This document shows positions 36,223-44,940 of a stretch of DNA of 64,000 bases, in pieces. The notes under the pieces are model-generated. The model did not search any database and had not been told where the DNA came from. It saw only the letters and a program-made list of their open reading frames with translations. The position numbers and the translations under genes were made by a program. This DNA comes from Staphylococcus simulans (GTDB lineage Bacteria > Bacillota > Bacilli > Staphylococcales > Staphylococcaceae), in NCBI RefSeq assembly GCF_002902285.1, contig NZ_PPRU01000004.1, forward strand, positions 1 through 64,000, in the 5' to 3' direction. How positions within the stretch are numbered: the stretch's first letter is position 1; each line of letters begins with the position of its first letter.

Positions 36223-36747
36223 ATGCTGAAAAATCAATTTCCAATCGGTAAGTTCCAAAAACCAGATCGTTATAGTGTAGAAGATTTAAACACGTGGATT
36301 GATGCGATTGAAGAATTGCCAGATATACTCACAACACTCACAACGAACGCATCTGCAGAAGAACGTCATGCGACCTATCGTGAAGGCAGTTTCGATGTTC
36401 AAACTTTAATTCACCATATTGCTGATAGCCACATGCACGGTTTTATTCGTACGAAACAAACATTGACTGAAGACCATCCATTTGTCACATCATTCCTACA
36501 AGATGCTTGGGCTGAAGCTCCAGACAATCAAGCACCCTTAGAATACTCACTAGAACTGATTGACGGCATGCATAAACGTTGGGCCATCTTATTACGTGAC
36601 CTGCCTATCGAAGCATTTGACCGTACGTTCTACCATCCTGAAGAAGGTGAAGGTAGACTTGCAGATCTTGTAGCTAAAATGGCTTGGCATGGTAACCATC
36701 ATCTAGAACATATTAAATTGGCACTAAAGGAAATTGAGGAAAGTTAA
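36223..36747 (+). CDS. YfiT/DinB-family putative metal-dependent thiol transferase
   Basis: A 174-residue four-helix-bundle protein of the YfiT (DinB-like) family. The three-histidine metal site is supplied by HHIADSHMH near 65-73 and WHGNHHLEHI near 157-166. B. subtilis YfiT was first described as a metal-dependent hydrolase, and relatives act as bacillithiol S-transferases; staphylococci make bacillithiol. AAAGGTGATTAACC precedes the ATG. It is monocistronic, with a strong terminator. Confidence 0.8.
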   Translation: MLKNQFPIGKFQKPDRYSVEDLNTWIDAIEELPDILTTLTTNASAEERHATYREGSFDVQTLIHHIADSHMHGFIRTKQTLTEDHPFVTSFLQDAWAEAPDNQAPLEYSLELIDGMHKRWAILLRDLPIEAFDRTFYHPEEGEGRLADLVAKMAWHGNHHLEHIKLALKEIEES

Positions 36748-36759
36748 TGAATTTTCAAG

Positions 36760-36791
36760 GACTCACAACACTATGTTGTGGGTCTTTTTTT
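36760..36791 (+). terminator. terminator after the yfiT-like gene
   Basis: GACTCACAACA and TGTTGTGGGTC form a stem with a 3-base loop, followed by seven T residues. Confidence 0.85.
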
Positions 36792-36851
36792 GTTCAAATT
36801 TAAATTTAAATGTACTAATAATGGCAACTTTCCTACATCTTTTAAAAAGTA

Positions 36852-36885
36852 TTGACGCTTCAAGTAAGCGGTTTTATACTTTAAG
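36852..36885 (+). promoter_or_regulatory. PTS operon promoter with inverted repeat
   Basis: TTGACG (36852-36857), 17 bp, TATACT (36875-36880). An inverted repeat CTTCAAGTA (36858-36866) and TACTTTAAG (36877-36885), 8 of 9 paired, flanks the spacer and -10. AGTAAGCGGTTTTA (36863-36876) inside the spacer is a weak cre match. Confidence 0.65.
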
Positions 36886-36937
36886 TGAACAAAAGGAAAC
36901 ATAAAGAAACACAAACCAACAAAGAAGGTGCATCTAA

Positions 36938-37414
36938 ATGACTAAACTATTTTTTGAGGACACTGTTTTCGTAAGTGATGCAGACTCAAAAGAAGAAATT
37001 TTCAAAGAGGTATCAGAAGCTCTTGTTAAACAAGGAGATGTAAAAGATAGTTTCTTTGAACATGTAATCGAAAGAGAACATAACTACCCTACTGGCATGG
37101 ATTTATCATTGTTAAATGGTAAGTATGCCAATATTGCAATTCCACATACTGAATCAGAATACGTAAATACTACAAAAATCGTACCTGTAAAATTGAACCA
37201 TCCTGTTCATTTCAAAAACATGATTTCACCACACAATGATCTGGAAGTATCTTTTTTATTCATTATCTTAAATAGCGATAAAGCTAAACAAACACAGTTA
37301 CTTGCTAGAATCATGGATTTTATCAATTCTCAAAAAGAAGAAGATATGCTTAAATTCTTCAACTTTAATAACTCAACAGACATCTATAACTACTTAGATA
37401 AAAACTTTAAATAA
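36938..37414 (+). CDS. galactitol-type PTS enzyme IIA, copy 1
   Basis: A 158-residue IIA protein of the mannitol-fructose fold (PTS_EIIA_2). The phosphorylated histidine is His70 in IAIPHTE. It passes phosphate from HPr to the IIB protein encoded next. GAAGGTGCATCTAA precedes the ATG. It is followed 17 bases later by the IIB gene. A paralogue of the same length class lies at 39369-39848, beyond the IIC gene. Confidence 0.85.
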   Translation: MTKLFFEDTVFVSDADSKEEIFKEVSEALVKQGDVKDSFFEHVIEREHNYPTGMDLSLLNGKYANIAIPHTESEYVNTTKIVPVKLNHPVHFKNMISPHNDLEVSFLFIILNSDKAKQTQLLARIMDFINSQKEEDMLKFFNFNNSTDIYNYLDKNFK

Positions 37415-37431
37415 TTAGGAGTGAAGACATC

Positions 37432-37734
37432 ATGATTAAAATTTTAGCAGCATGTGGCGCAGGTGTTAACTCAAGCCACCAAATTAAAGCAGCACTAGAA
37501 GAAGAATTAACAAAAAGAGGTTATCAAGTTAGCTGTGATGCAGTAATGATTAAAGATGTTAACGAAGACTTATTAAGTGGATATGACATCTTTGCTCAAA
37601 TTGCTAACACTGATTTCAGCTTCCCTATTACAATTCCGGTTGTTGACGCAGGTGCTATTCTTTATCGTGTGCCAGCTATGGCAGAACCTGTTTATCAAGC
37701 AATGGAAGATGCGATTAAATCTATTCAAAAATAA
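37432..37734 (+). CDS. galactitol-type PTS enzyme IIB
   Basis: A 100-residue cytosolic IIB protein of the lactose/galactitol-ascorbate fold. The phosphocysteine is Cys8 in AACGAGVNSS near the N-terminus. It takes phosphate from a IIA protein and passes it to the sugar alcohol as this enters through IIC. GGAGTGAAGACATC precedes the ATG. Confidence 0.85.
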   Translation: MIKILAACGAGVNSSHQIKAALEEELTKRGYQVSCDAVMIKDVNEDLLSGYDIFAQIANTDFSFPITIPVVDAGAILYRVPAMAEPVYQAMEDAIKSIQK

Positions 37735-37782
37735 GAATTCATAATTTTAACCACTTAGAACAATCACCAAGGAGAGGATAAA

Positions 37783-39186
37783 ATGAACTCGCTTATTGAT
37801 TTAGCCAACACCATATTCAAACCTTTAATTGATTTAGGAGCTGCTCCATTAATGACTGTGATTCTTGCAATTATCACCTTCATTTTCACTAAAAAACTTT
37901 CTAAATCTCTTGAAGGCGGTTTGAAATTAGGTATCGCTTTAACAGGTATCGGTGCAATCATCGGGATCTTAACAACAGCATTCTCACAAGCCATGACAGA
38001 TTTCGTTGAACGTACTGGATTATCTCTTAGTATTACTGACGTAGGTTGGGCACCATTAGCAACTATTACTTGGGGCTCCCCTTACACATTATATTTCTTA
38101 GCAGTAATGGTTATTGTGAATATCGTTTTATTATTCATTAACCGTACTAACACTTTAGATGTTGATATTTTTAACATCTGGCACTTATCTATTGTAGGAT
38201 TATTTGCGATTTACTGCGGAGCAAATTTATTTGTCGCAACACTATTAGTTATCTTTATCGGCGTTATGAAAATCATTAACTCTGATTTAATGAAACCGAC
38301 ATTTAATGACTTATTAAATGTACCATCATCAAACCCTATGACATCTACTCATATGAACTATATGATGAACCCATTCTTGTTAATCATGGATAAAATCTTT
38401 GATAAAGTTTTCCCTTGGTTAGATAAATATGATTTTGATGCTGCAAAATTGAACAACAAAATTGGTTTCTGGGGTTCTAAATTTGCCATTGGTTTATATT
38501 TAGGTGTATTTGTTGGTTTACTTGCAGGACAATCACCTACTCAAATCTTTGCCTTAGCATTTACTGCTGCTGTTGCATTAGAGTTATTCTCTTTAATCGG
38601 ATCTTGGTTCATCGCATCTGTAGAACCTTTATCTCAAGGTATTTCAAACTTTGCTAACAGTAAATTAAAAGGACGCCAATTAAACATCGGTTTAGACTGG
38701 CCATTCATTGCTGGTCGTGCAGAAATCTGGGCAGCAGCTAACGTATTAGCTCCTATCATGTTATTAGAAGCAATGATTTTACCAGGTAATAAACTTTTAC
38801 CACTTGGTGGTATTATCGCAATGGGCGTTACCCCTGCTTTACTTGTTATTACTCGAGGTAAATTATTACGTATGATTATTATTGGCGCAATCGAATTACC
38901 ATTATTCTTATGGGCAGGTACATTAATAGCTGAATTCGTAACTGAGACAGCTAAAAAAGCAGGTGCTTTCCCTAAAGGATTAAGCAGTGATACATTAATT
39001 TCACACACTACTATGGAAGGTCCACTAGAAAAATTCTTAAGTTATTTAGTAGGTCATGCAGTACATGGTGGCGGTATGTTTATTGTTTACGCTATCGTTG
39101 CACTTGCAATCTACTTACTTGCTTTCATCTGGTATGCATTTGAAATGAAAAAACGAAATAAAATTTACGAAGAACAAGGTAAATAA
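37783..39186 (+). CDS. galactitol-type PTS permease IIC
   Basis: A 467-residue polytopic membrane protein (about 11-12 hydrophobic segments) of the GatC family; GLDWPFIAGRAEIWAAANVLAPIML is a family-like central block. It carries a sugar alcohol or related polyol into the cell. The true substrate is open: no dehydrogenase, kinase or aldolase gene is linked. AAGGAGAGGATAAA precedes the ATG. It is followed by a 182-base gap with a second promoter. Confidence 0.83.
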   Translation: MNSLIDLANTIFKPLIDLGAAPLMTVILAIITFIFTKKLSKSLEGGLKLGIALTGIGAIIGILTTAFSQAMTDFVERTGLSLSITDVGWAPLATITWGSPYTLYFLAVMVIVNIVLLFINRTNTLDVDIFNIWHLSIVGLFAIYCGANLFVATLLVIFIGVMKIINSDLMKPTFNDLLNVPSSNPMTSTHMNYMMNPFLLIMDKIFDKVFPWLDKYDFDAAKLNNKIGFWGSKFAIGLYLGVFVGLLAGQSPTQIFALAFTAAVALELFSLIGSWFIASVEPLSQGISNFANSKLKGRQLNIGLDWPFIAGRAEIWAAANVLAPIMLLEAMILPGNKLLPLGGIIAMGVTPALLVITRGKLLRMIIIGAIELPLFLWAGTLIAEFVTETAKKAGAFPKGLSSDTLISHTTMEGPLEKFLSYLVGHAVHGGGMFIVYAIVALAIYLLAFIWYAFEMKKRNKIYEEQGK

Positions 39187-39286
39187 AATAATAATCAAAA
39201 TAAACGTAGGTGTCTTACATCGATGTTTATTTATGACAAATATTTTAAAATTGTGGGATGTATTGTGGTATAAAACACATAATACA

Positions 39287-39316
39287 TTGACATCTATCTA
39301 TTCATTTACCTATACT
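39287..39316 (+). promoter_or_regulatory. internal PTS promoter before IIA copy 2
   Basis: TTGACA (39287-39292), 18 bp, TATACT (39311-39316), again followed by TTAA as in the first PTS promoter. An imperfect inverted repeat TGTATTGTG...CACATAATACA (39259-39286) lies just upstream and could be an operator. Confidence 0.65.
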
Positions 39317-39368
39317 TTAATTGACCAGATAAATATTAAAATACTTACTAACGAAGAAGGAGCAACTT

Positions 39369-39848
39369 ATGACTCAATTATTTTCAAAAGATAGCGTTTT
39401 TGTATCAAATGCGGATAGTAAAGAAGCGGTACTAACAGAAGTATCAGAAGCATTAGTAAAAGCAGGTTATGTAAAAGACAATTTCTTAGAACATGTTTTA
39501 GATCGTGAAAAAAATTACCCAACAGCCCTAAGCTTATCAAATATCAGTGAAACATACCCTAATGTGGCAGTACCACATACTGAACCTGAATTTGTAAACA
39601 CAACTAAAATTGTACCTGTTAAATTAACTAACCCTATCGTATTCCAAAATATGAGTTCACCTCATAAAGATTTACCAGTAGAATTCTTATTTGTGATTTT
39701 AAACGGTACAAAAGCAACTCAAGTACATTTATTATCAGACCTTATCGTGTTCTTTGAAAAACAAGATAAAGCTGAATTAGAAAAGTTCTTTAAATTGACT
39801 GATACAGATGCAATTTATGAGTATCTTCAAGCAAACTTTAAAAAATAA
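39369..39848 (+). CDS. galactitol-type PTS enzyme IIA, copy 2
   Basis: A 159-residue IIA protein aligning with copy 1 nearly without gaps; His70 in VAVPHTE is the phosphorylation site. It has its own strong promoter and an AAGAAGGAGC ribosome binding site, so the cell can make it without IIB and IIC. It may feed the same permease, another one, or act as a regulatory phosphoprotein. A terminator follows. Confidence 0.85.
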   Translation: MTQLFSKDSVFVSNADSKEAVLTEVSEALVKAGYVKDNFLEHVLDREKNYPTALSLSNISETYPNVAVPHTEPEFVNTTKIVPVKLTNPIVFQNMSSPHKDLPVEFLFVILNGTKATQVHLLSDLIVFFEKQDKAELEKFFKLTDTDAIYEYLQANFKK

Positions 39849-39880
39849 TTTTTTCTACTAACGACATTCGTATATTGCTT

Positions 39881-39913
39881 TAATCCTCAAATCAAATTGG
39901 TTTGAGGATTTTT
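39881..39913 (+). terminator. terminator of the PTS cluster
   Basis: AATCCTCAAA and TTTGAGGATT form a 10-bp stem with a 9-base loop, followed by TTTT. Confidence 0.82.
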
Positions 39914-39993
39914 TACGTTTAAAGGACCAAAATTAAATAAAATTGGGTATTATTATTTAAATGCTTTTACAATTTAATATTAAGGAGAACGCC

Positions 39994-40839
39994 ATGCAGA
40001 GAAATAAATTACGTTTATTGATTCCTATTGTCACTTTATTATTAATTTTGGTTTCAGCCTTATATGTACAAACTACACAAAACGGTTTGATTCAAACGAG
40101 CGCAGATACCAAGGATAAAACTCATTTTATGAATATTTGGTTGATCTATTTAATTCCACTTGTTTTGCTATTTGTTTTACCTTTACACTTTAAGTTTCAA
40201 CCCCTTATTCAGAAACCTTTGAAGTCAGAACGTATTTTACTCATATTAGGTATTTTATATATCGTACTTGTGTTTCTTACACCTAAACCCTACTTTGAGC
40301 TCTTTTATATTTATAAATTTGTATTATTGTTGTTGATTCCTTTATGGATTATTAAGCGAGAAAAACTGTCCATACTCTCTAAAGCTAATCCAGTGATTGA
40401 TTGGTCTCTTGCGCCTATTGTCTATGTAATTTGGTTAGTGCTCTATTTTAGTCCTTTGAACAACTTATCTCATATCTCTTATGATGAACCTTATCTTTTC
40501 GTACTGATATTTGCGATCATTTCAATATTAATGAATGCTGTATTAGAAGAAGTGTTTTACCGTGTGTGGCTACAAACACGTTTAGAACATTTGGGTATAG
40601 TGTCTTCTGTATGTATCAGCACAGTACTTTGGTCTTTATGGCATGCGGGCATCCAAGGACAAGGAAATCTTTTGGATTTGTCAGCACAAGCATTGGTCAC
40701 ACATGCGCTTGCGGGGATATTCCTTGGCTTTTTCTGGGCCAAATATCGAAATATCTACTTACTGATATTAATTCATATCTGTATGAATTTCCCGCTATAC
40801 TTGATTACTTATTGGTCAAAATTCTTACCGTTTCTTTAA
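39994..40839 (+). CDS. CPBP-family intramembrane metalloprotease
   Basis: A 281-residue membrane protein with about eight helices. The Abi/CPBP motifs are present: EEVFYR (EExxxR) near 190, LWSLWHAG with the metal-binding histidine, and HICMNFP. Family members include CAAX protease-like enzymes, bacteriocin-immunity proteins and staphylococcal MroQ/SpdC types. The frame opens at 39961, but GGAG six bases before the ATG at 39994 decides the start. Single gene; target unknown. Confidence 0.82.
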   Translation: MQRNKLRLLIPIVTLLLILVSALYVQTTQNGLIQTSADTKDKTHFMNIWLIYLIPLVLLFVLPLHFKFQPLIQKPLKSERILLILGILYIVLVFLTPKPYFELFYIYKFVLLLLIPLWIIKREKLSILSKANPVIDWSLAPIVYVIWLVLYFSPLNNLSHISYDEPYLFVLIFAIISILMNAVLEEVFYRVWLQTRLEHLGIVSSVCISTVLWSLWHAGIQGQGNLLDLSAQALVTHALAGIFLGFFWAKYRNIYLLILIHICMNFPLYLITYWSKFLPFL

Positions 40840-40852
40840 AACGACTGTGATA

Positions 40853-40897
40853 AATGAACAACCCACGAATCAATATTGGACTCGTGGGTTGTTCATT
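40853..40897. terminator. bidirectional terminator
   Basis: AATGAACAACCCACGA and TCGTGGGTTGTTCATT form a 16-bp stem between convergent genes. Confidence 0.85.
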
Positions 40898-40914
40898 TTA
40901 TTATTAATTAACGT

Positions 40915-42135
40915 TTATTGTTTAGTCGCATCTCGTTTGAACTTTTGTGGTAACTCAAAGAATGGTTGAATATCTTGTACATATTCTAAAATACCAATAT
41001 ATTCATCTTTTTCATCAAATAAAGCTTTGTATGTGACGTGAATGAATTGGTTACCTTTTTTAAACCACATGGATTCAGACTTTTTTTGTTTTGTTTTCAA
41101 ATCACGAATAATCTGCATCACTTTGCTTAAACTTTTTGGTGGATGACAATTAGCCACATTTCTTCCAATAGAGATAGGTGTACGGATAAACATCATGTCA
41201 GACGCTTCAACTAAATCATTGAAATACTTAAAAGTGCCATTTTTATCTACAAACGTAATTTCTACTGGCAAGTTATTTAAAATAAGGTCCGCTTCTTTTG
41301 TCGTTAAGAAACCTCCACCAAAGCGCAAATTCTGTTGCCCTTGTTTTGCATCATATTTTGCGTCAATAGAAGTTAATTCTATTTCAGAATCGTGCCATAT
41401 CTCAGGAACTTCTATCGCATAGCCAAAAGCACTGCTTTCTTGCGCAATTTGTTGCCACTCAACTGCACTGATGTCTTCCTGCATTAGTGGGATGAATAGT
41501 ATCTCTTCTTGGCGTAATATGTCCGTTAAACTGCTTTCTAATTCAGTATAAGCATTTTGAATATGTCGCCAATCTACTTCTTCAAGTTTAGCTACACGTT
41601 TTTGTAGTTTATTCAACGCAAAACGAATCACATCATCATCAGCCCACATTTTTCTCGGTAAGATATACTCTCCTCTTCGTTCTATGACAGGAAAGATAAT
41701 CTTTTCTTTACGATTAAAATGTGGAATTAAACCTGAAAGTGTTTGAACTTTCCATTTAAATAATTCAATCGCTTCTGTTTCATTCACCTTTACTTGATCT
41801 AACAAAGCGCTTGTTTCTTGAAGCAATGACTTAAATATATTAATTTCTTGTTTGAAGATATTCAGTGGATGCGTTTTATCATTTGAAAGTGTGATTTCTG
41901 TCAGTGATTGTTTTGTCACCTTTTCATATGTTGAGACAAAACGTTCTATTTCATACATAGACGTAAATTTTTCAATAAAGTAAAGCTGTCTAAGTGCTTC
42001 TGTTATTTTACTGCTTGATTCGTTTTGAGAGAGTTCTATTAACATGTCAGTAATATCTTCTTGATGTATATGTTGATCAATGAGTCCTTTAACTTCTTCT
42101 TTAACCTCATTTGAAACTGAACTAATATTAAACAT
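40915..42135 (-). CDS. DUF438/hemerythrin/PAS-domain protein
   Basis: A 406-residue cytosolic protein with three parts: DUF438 at the N-terminus (about 1-75), a hemerythrin-like HHE domain (about 85-250; HFNRKEKIIFP and RQEEILFIPLM supply ligands) and a C-terminal PAS domain (about 290-395). The architecture suggests a sensor or scavenger of oxygen, nitric oxide or redox state through a di-iron site and a PAS pocket; there is no output domain. AGGTG six bases before the ATG at 42135 sets the start. Three TCA(C/G)TGA elements lie upstream. Confidence 0.8.
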   Translation of the reverse strand: MFNISSVSNEVKEEVKGLIDQHIHQEDITDMLIELSQNESSSKITEALRQLYFIEKFTSMYEIERFVSTYEKVTKQSLTEITLSNDKTHPLNIFKQEINIFKSLLQETSALLDQVKVNETEAIELFKWKVQTLSGLIPHFNRKEKIIFPVIERRGEYILPRKMWADDDVIRFALNKLQKRVAKLEEVDWRHIQNAYTELESSLTDILRQEEILFIPLMQEDISAVEWQQIAQESSAFGYAIEVPEIWHDSEIELTSIDAKYDAKQGQQNLRFGGGFLTTKEADLILNNLPVEITFVDKNGTFKYFNDLVEASDMMFIRTPISIGRNVANCHPPKSLSKVMQIIRDLKTKQKKSESMWFKKGNQFIHVTYKALFDEKDEYIGILEYVQDIQPFFELPQKFKRDATKQ

Positions 42136-42171
42136 CACAAACACCTGCAATTCTTATATTTCATCTCTTCT

Positions 42172-42238
42172 AGTATAACTGTTTAATATCAGTGACGATA
42201 TTAGCATATTCACTGAATTTTATCAGATTAATCACTGA
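42172..42238 (-). promoter_or_regulatory. promoter of the hemerythrin/PAS gene with repeated TCASTGA elements
   Basis: On the minus strand TATACT (42172-42177) is a good -10 with a poor -35 (TATCGT). Upstream, TCAGTGA (42189-42195) and TCACTGA (42210-42216 and 42232-42238) recur every 21-22 bp, two helical turns, in one inverted and one direct pair. The last overlaps the stop codon of the upstream gene. Confidence 0.45.
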
Positions 42239-42771
42239 ATATGTGTTAATATTTGTGTTTGCGTATCCCATTCATAGATCGCAGGCATTTTCATCTGAAG
42301 GAAATCTTCATATTGAAACTTGCCTTTAGTTAAATGATTAAATAACAGTGACATTGCGGTGCCATGTCCACATATTAATAATGTAGATACATTACTATTC
42401 TTTATAATTTGATCATAGGTTTGAACGATACGATTTTGTACTTCATTTAAAGACTCACCATTTTCCAACTTGTAGTCAAAATCTCGCCACTGCTTTTCCG
42501 CAAATTCATAAAAGTCTTCTACCCAATGTCCTATTTTTCTTTCACGCAATCCTTCTTCTTTATGAATTGGTAACTTTAACCTTTGTGAAGTTGGCAATAT
42601 CGTTTGCATCACACGACGATAAGGACTGGCGTATATTTGTTCAATGTTTTTATCGTCAAAAAAAGATGCCAATGCTTCTGCTTTATTCAGCCCTTCTTTA
42701 GTTAAGGGTGCAATGACATCTTCTTTCACACTATTATCTCTTAATGAATGTCTGACAAAGTATATTTTCAT
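42232..42771 (-). CDS. histidine phosphatase (phosphoglycerate mutase-like) family protein
   Basis: A 179-residue protein of the branch-1 histidine phosphatase superfamily. The catalytic RH pair is His8 in FVRHSLR (usual RHG is RHS here), with Arg and Glu partners in SPYRRVMQT and GLRERKIG and the second histidine in ICGHGTAMS. It lacks the length of glycolytic mutases, so it is a phosphatase of unknown substrate. Its ATG overlaps the stop of the zinc-ribbon gene (ATGA). Confidence 0.85.
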   Translation of the reverse strand: MKIYFVRHSLRDNSVKEDVIAPLTKEGLNKAEALASFFDDKNIEQIYASPYRRVMQTILPTSQRLKLPIHKEEGLRERKIGHWVEDFYEFAEKQWRDFDYKLENGESLNEVQNRIVQTYDQIIKNSNVSTLLICGHGTAMSLLFNHLTKGKFQYEDFLQMKMPAIYEWDTQTQILTHIQ

Positions 42772-43010
42772 TCTTTTTTATTCTCGTCCTCCTCATCCTC
42801 TTCTTCATAAATTGTTAAACTCAAATCAATATAATCTTCCATTTTACTACCTTTACCTTCTTGAGGATTCCACAGTACTCTTTGGTAATCTGTTCCTCCA
42901 TCCAAAAAGATACAACCACATTTACAATTGACCATTTCATGTCTATGTGTAGATTCAATAATATCTCCGCACATTTTACATTTCGCAATACTTCTGATGA
43001 TTTTTTTCAT
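42768..43010 (-). CDS. small zinc-ribbon protein
   Basis: An 80-residue protein. The N-terminal half holds four cysteines as CKMC (11 and 14 region) and CKCGC, a zinc-ribbon pattern. The C-terminus is strongly acidic (IYEEEDEEDENKKE). AAGGGGACATC before the ATG at 43010 decides the start over a longer frame. Middle gene of a three-gene operon. I do not recognise a function; a nucleic-acid or partner-binding role would be guesswork. Confidence 0.72.
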   Translation of the reverse strand: MKKIIRSIAKCKMCGDIIESTHRHEMVNCKCGCIFLDGGTDYQRVLWNPQEGKGSKMEDYIDLSLTIYEEEDEEDENKKE

Positions 43011-43042
43011 GATGTCCCCTTCTTTCAAGTATTGAGTTTTAT

Positions 43043-43885
43043 TTAATCATTTAAGTTTTCAAGTTGTTCTAATCTTTTTTGATACTGAAGATATAACATG
43101 GTAAATCTACTGTTGCTTTTGTTATCCCAAGGTTTTGGACGACCACAAAAATGTAAGAACACAGTATGATAGGCAACCCAATGTGTATCGTACTTACCTA
43201 CACTTTTTGTATAATACATATTTGCTTGTCTTGTGTCATAATTCCAAATTTCTTCCGGTATTTCTTTAATCTTATCACCATACAAACTATTCATAACGTC
43301 TTGATCAGGTAATAATAAGTATTGATTATTTTTCTCTATAAAATTAAAAATATCATCCATGCTTATTTCTTGTCTTGCTTTTTCTACATCAATCAACATA
43401 ACTCCTGAATTGAAATATACTTGACCTTGTTTCGTACCTAAACGTAGATTATTCATGCCTTGTGAAAATTTTGTAAATCCTTCATGTGTTGCTGCCGCAA
43501 ATATATTCCTTTCTAAATTCAGATTCCATAAATCGTCTATTGTATTAATCACTAAAATATCTGGATCTAAATAAAGTACTTTTGTCACTGATTCAGGCAG
43601 TAATTCACCACACGCTAATCTAAAGTACATTTCTTGAGGATAACGTTCAACTGTTTTCGCATTGCCAAAATAATTGGGCGGTACTTTAACTTCTTCTAAT
43701 TCCATATTAAATGATGACAATAATTCTTCTAACTGCATTAGTTTACTTTGTGGTATTTTCTCATGAACCAACCAAACTTTAAATGATAAATGGGGATTCG
43801 TATCATGTAATGATAACAACATAACCTTTAATGGTTTCAAATAGTTTTCATTTAGCGTTACTAAAATATCTACTTTTTCATGCAA
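43043..43885 (-). CDS. family 8 glycosyltransferase
   Basis: A 280-residue GT-A fold enzyme of GT8. The metal-binding DxD is Asp107-Pro-Asp109 in YLDPDILV, and the conserved C-terminal HFCGRPKPW is near 249. Relatives transfer galactose or glucose from UDP-sugars to lipopolysaccharide cores or glycans; in a staphylococcus the acceptor might be a wall polymer or a protein. First gene of an operon with the zinc-ribbon and phosphatase genes. AAGGAGGCGG precedes the ATG. A TGA-TATGAT extended -10 lies about 40 bases upstream. Confidence 0.83.
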   Translation of the reverse strand: MHEKVDILVTLNENYLKPLKVMLLSLHDTNPHLSFKVWLVHEKIPQSKLMQLEELLSSFNMELEEVKVPPNYFGNAKTVERYPQEMYFRLACGELLPESVTKVLYLDPDILVINTIDDLWNLNLERNIFAAATHEGFTKFSQGMNNLRLGTKQGQVYFNSGVMLIDVEKARQEISMDDIFNFIEKNNQYLLLPDQDVMNSLYGDKIKEIPEEIWNYDTRQANMYYTKSVGKYDTHWVAYHTVFLHFCGRPKPWDNKSNSRFTMLYLQYQKRLEQLENLND

Positions 43886-44030
43886 TGTTACCGCCTCCTT
43901 CTTTTAAAATAATCATATCACACACAACTAATTAATTAGAATTGAAAGCACCAGCGAATTAATGATATGAAAGTATACCAGAAATGAAAAAATTTCTAAA
44001 AGGTCGATATGTAAATAACTTTTACAGGCA

Positions 44031-44063
44031 TAAAAAAACACTCCCCAAACTTGGGAAGTGTTT
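44031..44063 (-). terminator. terminator of rplM–rpsI
   Basis: On the minus strand AAACACTTCCCAAGTTTGGGGAGTGTTT forms a stem of about 12 bp and is followed by a T-run. Confidence 0.82.
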
Positions 44064-44090
44064 GAATAATAGTAATCGTTTGTCCAACAA

Positions 44091-44483
44091 TTAACGTTTT
44101 GAGAATTGTGGTGAACGACGTGCTTTTTTAAGACCTGGTTTTTTACGTTCTTTCATACGTGGGTCACGAGTAAGTAATCCAGCGCGTTTTAAAGAACTTC
44201 TGTATTCAGGATCTGCTTCTAATAATGCACGAGCGATACCGTGACGGATAGCTTGTGCTTGACCTGTGAAACCGCCACCGTTAACGTTAACTAAAACGTC
44301 GTAGTTACCTTGAGTTTCTGTAACTTCGAATGGTTGGTTTAAGTCTAAGATTAATGATTCGAATGGTAAATATTCACGTACGTCAACACCGTTTACAGTG
44401 ATGTTACCTTCGCCTGGTACTAAACGTACACGTGCTACTGAGTGTTTACGACGGCCTGTGCCTCTATATTCAACTTGTGCCAA
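44091..44483 (-). CDS. rpsI: 30S ribosomal protein S9
   Basis: A 130-residue protein of the 30S head. Its basic tail ([12 protein letters not shown]) ends in the Lys-Arg that reaches the P-site tRNA anticodon. The start is TTG with AAGGAGG upstream. It follows rplM by 19 bases; the pair is the usual L13-S9 operon. Confidence 0.97.
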   Translation of the reverse strand: MAQVEYRGTGRRKHSVARVRLVPGEGNITVNGVDVREYLPFESLILDLNQPFEVTETQGNYDVLVNVNGGGFTGQAQAIRHGIARALLEADPEYRSSLKRAGLLTRDPRMKERKKPGLKKARRSPQFSKR

Positions 44484-44502
44484 TGTAATTTCCTCCTTCT
44501 AA

Positions 44503-44940
44503 TTAACCACGTAACTCGTAGTTTTCTGGTTGTTGTGCAGCGTGTGGATGTTCAGCGCCACCATATACAAATAATTTTTTACCTTGTTTTTCACCTAAAC
44601 GGTTGCTTGGTAACATACCTTTAATTGAAATTTCAAGTAAACGTGCTGGGTTTTTCTCTTTTAATTCACCAGCTGTGATTGATTTAATACCACCTGGGTA
44701 GTTTGAGTGACGGTAGTAAACTTTGTCAGATTCTTTTTTACCAGTCATTTCGATTTGTCCAGCGTTGATGATGATTACATAGTCACCGTTATCAACGTGT
44801 GGTGTGTAAGTTACTTTATGTTTTCCGCGTAAAATAGTTGCTACTTCTGATGATAAACGACCTAGTGTTTGGCCAGCCGCATCAATAACATACCATTTGC
44901 GCTCAATGTTTGATTCATTAGCCATAAATGTTTGACGCAT
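44503..44940 (-). CDS. rplM: 50S ribosomal protein L13
   Basis: A 145-residue early 50S assembly protein starting [11 protein letters not shown]. Family blocks [12 protein letters not shown] and GMLPSNRLG are present. In B. subtilis a structured leader represses rplM-rpsI when L13 is in excess; the 178-base leader here (44941-45118) fits that. GGAGGACAATT precedes the ATG. Confidence 0.97.
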   Translation of the reverse strand: MRQTFMANESNIERKWYVIDAAGQTLGRLSSEVATILRGKHKVTYTPHVDNGDYVIIINAGQIEMTGKKESDKVYYRHSNYPGGIKSITAGELKEKNPARLLEISIKGMLPSNRLGEKQGKKLFVYGGAEHPHAAQQPENYELRG

